Source: an uncultured Prevotellaceae bacterium
GTDB lineage: Bacteria; Bacteroidota; Bacteroidia; Bacteroidales; Bacteroidaceae
Assembly: GCA_902762565.1 (NCBI GenBank)
Contig: CACWOS010000011.1
Span: 1-64,000 of the forward strand
DNA length: 64,000 nucleotides
Reading direction: 5' to 3'
Made by a program: the position numbers and the translations under genes. Of this stretch, positions 61,144 to 64,000 are shown in pieces. The notes beneath the pieces were generated by a model. The model was given only the letters and a program-made list of their open reading frames with translations, searched no databases and was not told the DNA's origin. Position 1 is the first letter of the stretch, and every line of letters starts with the position of its first letter.

Positions 61144-62991
61144 CTATTTTTTCTTCACCAAGTACTCAGAGCTGTTCTTGGTGATACGTTTTTTCAGACC
61201 GGGGATGTTGGACAGTTGTCGTCCGAAGGCGGCAACATTGGCAGGTTTCAGCAGGCTGATGCCTACCTTCTTCTTCAAATAGGCAAAAATGGCTGATGCA
61301 CTGACCCATTCGCCTTCTGACTCATCGGTGGCAGGCTCGAAATAGTCGAGGAAGAAGTGCTCGGCCGCCGTTTTCACACTGAATTTCTGATTCCACTGCA
61401 TAATCTGCTGGGTCTCTGCAGAACTGAAGAAATAGGGTTCGTGATTGTGCAAAGCCTGCATGGCCTGTGCATAGAGCTGTTCATAGTTCGGTGGAGTACT
61501 GACATCTATCGGTCCTGTAAGTTCTACGCTCAAGAACCGTCGGCTACCCGAGGGGTCAGCCAGCACATCGGCCAGATTGGTGGTGGCAATGAACGAGGCA
61601 CGACGTGGGAAGTCTTCGACATGATGGCCGTATGGGCGCTTGATTTTCACCGACGAGAGTGTGATGATGTTCTTCAGGAATCCCTGCTGCATATGTGGCG
61701 ATATCTGGTTGAACTCATCAAGGTTAATGAGTAGCATCTGGGCCATCTGCTGTAGCACCTGCTTCTTGTCGCCTACCTGCAGATTGCCCGTGTAGCCCCA
61801 GCGCAATTCGGGTGGCAGGAGTTGTTCGCAAAAGGTGGTTTTATTATAACCCTGTGTTGAGATGAGCAACGGGACAATCTGGTTGCCGTATTTGGCGAGG
61901 TTCGTCACCTGCCACTGGTGCACCATGCCTAGGAACCACGTATAAAACCAGTCCTCCCAGTACGGATTCTTCGTGGGCACCGTCCGGGCCAGTTTACGGA
62001 TATGGTCCTTGCCGTCCCACTTGCCGGACTGTTCCCAAAGATAGTCGCTGATGGGATCGTAAAGACGCAGCATGTCCGACTGTACATAACGGCGCACGTC
62101 GTTGTCGCGGGCATCAATGCCACCCAGGCGCACCTTCATCGTCATACCTTTTAGCACACGATCGTCTACAGGTGTCCAGTCCATATACTTCTGGCTGTTG
62201 TCCTTATACTCCGTATAGCCCATGATGGTGTTATACCGGAGCTGGTAGCGTGCATTCAAGAAGTCCATGAGTTGTCTTGTCTTCCAGCTCACATCCATAC
62301 TCTCTTTGTCTGAAGCGTTATGGTTAGGGTTGGCAACAGATTTCTCAAGGGTGCCAGACGGCTGCGAGACAGACAGAGGTTTACCACTGACCGGCAGTGC
62401 CACCGCCTTGGGGTTGTAGTATGGCGTTTCGTCCAATGGCATACGGAAGTTGCTCATCACAGACACTCGTTCCTGTCGGATCGGTTTCGGCATGATGGCC
62501 TGATAGATGGCGGCTGCCAAGCGATGACCTTCCTGACAGAGGGCGTCGGCTTCCTCCTCCGTCAGATGAGTACCCGTCACTTCGGGAGCAGTGCCATCAG
62601 CTATTTCAATTTTTACAAGAATGATAACCTCTTTGCCAGAAGGACCGACAAAGGCGGCCAGAGTATAGTGCAGTATCTGAGCTACCTGTTTGACTGCTTC
62701 AATCTCATGTTTCTCCAACCCGTCAACTATGAGCGTCACCACACCATTGAAATGCTTCATGCGCAGGTTGTCGTTGTCATCCTTCTCAAACTCCGCGGAA
62801 GGATAGATTAGATGTGAGGGATACTGACGGTCGTAACCGTCGATATAGCTACTGTTATGGAGCTGTCTGCGTCGGCGAGCAACGGCTCCATCTTTGGTGT
62901 CCGTCTTGATACGTTCGATGAAGCGCTCAACTGTCTTCGTCGAGAGTTTCATCGCATTTTTCTTGTCTCTAAGTACAAATGTGAGTTTCAT
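61144..62991 (-). CDS. VirE/BT4734-type primase-helicase-like protein
   Basis: 615 residues. The N-terminal domain (about 75-185, FNGVVTLIVDGLEKHEIEAVKQV...FVGPSGKEVIILVKI) is of the BT4734/BF3469 type. The central VirE-like ATPase (about 270-500) has a degenerate Walker A, STQGYNKTTF, a Walker B-like LLINLDEFNQ, and IATTNLADVLADPSGSRRFL. The C-terminal winged-helix part (about 535-612) ends NSSEYLVKKK. Relatives occur in Bacteroidetes mobile and accessory regions and in phage-like islands as replication-associated proteins. No integrase or terminal repeat is seen nearby. Promoter TATCTTTG (minus, 63025-63018). Confidence 0.88.
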   Translation of the reverse strand: MKLTFVLRDKKNAMKLSTKTVERFIERIKTDTKDGAVARRRRQLHNSSYIDGYDRQYPSHLIYPSAEFEKDDNDNLRMKHFNGVVTLIVDGLEKHEIEAVKQVAQILHYTLAAFVGPSGKEVIILVKIEIADGTAPEVTGTHLTEEEADALCQEGHRLAAAIYQAIMPKPIRQERVSVMSNFRMPLDETPYYNPKAVALPVSGKPLSVSQPSGTLEKSVANPNHNASDKESMDVSWKTRQLMDFLNARYQLRYNTIMGYTEYKDNSQKYMDWTPVDDRVLKGMTMKVRLGGIDARDNDVRRYVQSDMLRLYDPISDYLWEQSGKWDGKDHIRKLARTVPTKNPYWEDWFYTWFLGMVHQWQVTNLAKYGNQIVPLLISTQGYNKTTFCEQLLPPELRWGYTGNLQVGDKKQVLQQMAQMLLINLDEFNQISPHMQQGFLKNIITLSSVKIKRPYGHHVEDFPRRASFIATTNLADVLADPSGSRRFLSVELTGPIDVSTPPNYEQLYAQAMQALHNHEPYFFSSAETQQIMQWNQKFSVKTAAEHFFLDYFEPATDESEGEWVSASAIFAYLKKKVGISLLKPANVAAFGRQLSNIPGLKKRITKNSSEYLVKKK

Positions 62992-63017
62992 CTTCGGTTT
63001 TTTCTATTTTTGGACTA

Positions 63018-63025
63018 CAAAGATA
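63018..63025 (-). promoter_or_regulatory. -7 promoter box of the VirE-type gene
   Basis: Minus strand TATCTTTG, 27 bp before the start at 62991. Confidence 0.55.
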
Positions 63026-63085
63026 CAAAAAATTGAGCCAAAATACAAGAAAAATAACAATAATTTTCGATTTTCTGCTATTTTG

Positions 63086-63167
63086 CTACCATCCACCACC
63101 TTTCTACCACCACCCAGCAAATCCTTTATTTATCGGATTTCTCACGTGGTTGGTGGTAGAATGGTAG
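63086..63167. repeat. Imperfect inverted repeat with nested hairpin
   Basis: Left arm 63086-63113 (CTACCATCCACCACC, TTCTACCACCA) faces right arm 63146-63167 (GTGGTTGGTGG, TAGAATGGTAG), imperfectly paired because the left arm contains an extra block. Between them AAATCC (63119-63124) pairs with GGATTT (63135-63140). It lies between the small unknown gene and the VirE-type gene, upstream of the latter's promoter. Confidence 0.6.
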
Positions 63168-63185
63168 AAAAAAATGAAAAAAAAT

Positions 63186-63584
63186 TTAGAAGTCCTCTAA
63201 AATGTCTAGGAGTTGGCCAAAGGTGTAATTCAGTTTGTCTGTATACGCTTGTTCCTTCATGAGAGCCAGAATTTCTGCTTTTGTCCCTGAGCCAGCCATC
63301 AATGTTGCTTTATACTCACCAGAGGGAATGTAGGCACAAGCCTGAACATAACGTTTCCTAGGGTCAGCAACGACATCCGCTGGCATTTTAAACACATGTA
63401 GTCCGTATTTCCCTACAACATCGGAAGTGCCGTCGTCAGGATTACAGAACAATTCAAAGATGTCGGAGAAGCCACCTTCATCGGGCATCTCCTCCTCAAT
63501 CCTTTTCATCGTTCTTCTTACCAGTTCGTCCACATATTCCTGAAATGACTGGCAATCTTCATACTCTTTTTTTTCGTTCATCAT
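63186..63584 (-). CDS. Small uncharacterised acidic protein
   Basis: 132 residues. Helical acidic N-terminus (FQEYVDELVRRTMKRIEEEMPDEGG), a strand-rich middle (KYGLHVFKMPADVVADPRKRYVQACAY), then SGEYKATLMAGSGTKAEILALMKE, and a closing helix LNYTFGQLLDILEDF. No signal or known motif. A second ATG one codon in (63581) is equally possible. The neighbouring genes give little clue; I do not recognise the family. Confidence 0.6.
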   Translation of the reverse strand: MMNEKKEYEDCQSFQEYVDELVRRTMKRIEEEMPDEGGFSDIFELFCNPDDGTSDVVGKYGLHVFKMPADVVADPRKRYVQACAYIPSGEYKATLMAGSGTKAEILALMKEQAYTDKLNYTFGQLLDILEDF

Positions 63585-63660
63585 ATCAGTATCAATCAGC
63601 TAATAGTTTTCGGCAAAGGTACTACGAAAAGGGCACAATACCAAATTCCTTTCTACTTTT

Positions 63661-64000
63661 TTATTCCAAGAGAATCACAGTGGCTTTGTTATTGTCCATT
63701 CCAGGCATCGTCATACCGATAGTGGCTCCGATGTACGTTGGATCACATACCGTATAGCGGACGCCGTTAAGTACCAAATAGTCTCCTTTCACATCGTTAG
63801 CAAAATGAATGGCTGTAGCCAAATGCCCAGGATAATAGACGAGGACAACCTTTAGACCTAACAAGTCACGTACTATACGAGACAATAGGATGGAGCGGTC
63901 TTCACAGTCACAATAAGGATAGTAGAGTGATTCTTCCGCAAAGAAAGCCCTGTCATGTCCCCAGACCTTATCATCATATTCATAGACAAACGCTGTCTGC
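63661..64000 (-). CDS. Transglutaminase-like cysteine protease-fold protein, 5' end cut by window edge
   Basis: The last 112 or so residues of a gene that continues past the window. The frame stays open to 64000, well beyond the internal TTG at 63885. Residues read VYEYDDKVWGHDRAFFAEES, then CDCEDRSILLSRIVRDLLG (probable nucleophile Cys), YYPGHLATAIHF (His) and CDPTYIGATIGMTMPG (Asp). This Cys-His-Asp order fits the transglutaminase-like superfamily. Role unknown; relatives in Bacteroidetes are often exported or lipoproteins, which cannot be checked here. Confidence 0.8.
   Translation of the reverse strand, partial: QTAFVYEYDDKVWGHDRAFFAEESLYYPYCDCEDRSILLSRIVRDLLGLKVVLVYYPGHLATAIHFANDVKGDYLVLNGVRYTVCDPTYIGATIGMTMPGMDNNKATVILLE

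Noticed and set aside
1..64000. CRISPR arrays, rRNA operons, integrases or insertion-sequence transposases
   Set aside because: Looked for regular spaced repeats and for transposase or recombinase motifs; none seen, although both ends of the window look accessory.

Overview
The window is from a Bacteroidetes chromosome, most likely a Prevotella-type gut or rumen species. Promoters carry the Bacteroidetes -7 box (TAnnTTTG), often with TTTG about 20 bp upstream. The gene content also fits: a GldH lipoprotein, DUF4290, RicT, a hybrid two-component regulator, secreted proteins with a YNINGxxV...GKKIVK C-terminus, and a xylan locus with the composition of the xynR/xynABD/xynE genes known from Prevotella bryantii.

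Layout. (1) 1-6.25 kb is an AT-rich accessory segment. It holds a broken Xre-type regulator, an overlapping gene pair (possible HNH protein plus PD-(D/E)XK protein), a compact five-gene operon with a family 6 uracil-DNA-glycosylase-like enzyme, and a DUF1016 nuclease. (2) 6.25-12 kb has a candidate small RNA, tdk, tRNA-Lys, a large GH10 xylanase interrupted by carbohydrate-binding modules, and metG. (3) 12-20.2 kb is a surface-glycan locus: a cytidylyltransferase/aminotransferase fusion, an opine-dehydrogenase-like enzyme, LicD, an acyltransferase, a flippase and two glycosyltransferases. (4) 20.2-45.5 kb is mostly core genome: nadD-gmk-yicC, two sensor kinases, tsaB-DUF4290-murA-rimM-dxr-rseP, a response regulator, a GH51 arabinofuranosidase, holB-ricT-gldH, purH(N-terminal)-mreB-mreC-mreD-mrdA-rodA and a FadL-like protein. 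(5) 45.5-61 kb has a C10 peptidase with SusE/F-like repeats and then the xylan locus: HTCS regulator, GH43 and esterase on the minus strand; transporter, GH10, cytoplasmic GH43 and an ECF-type sigma factor on the plus strand. (6) 61-64 kb is accessory again: a very large nested inverted repeat, a VirE/BT4734-type protein, a small unknown protein and a cut-off transglutaminase-like gene.

The xylan locus reads as a working unit. GH10, GH43 and the esterase deconstruct acetylated arabinoxylan, the symporter imports oligosaccharides, the signal-less GH43 finishes them inside the cell, and the HTCS senses the products. The GH51 and CBM-containing GH10 genes elsewhere in the window extend this capacity.

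Most interesting for follow-up: the nested inverted repeat at 60961-61120; the ECF sigma gene overlapping the xylosidase gene; two promoters whose -7 box lies between inverted-repeat arms (30386-30467 and 45488-45537); the dyad upstream of the HTCS promoter; the CTP-transferase/aminotransferase-LicD group; and the uncharacterised operons in the first 5 kb. All functions are read from sequence patterns and remembered family features; no database search was possible.
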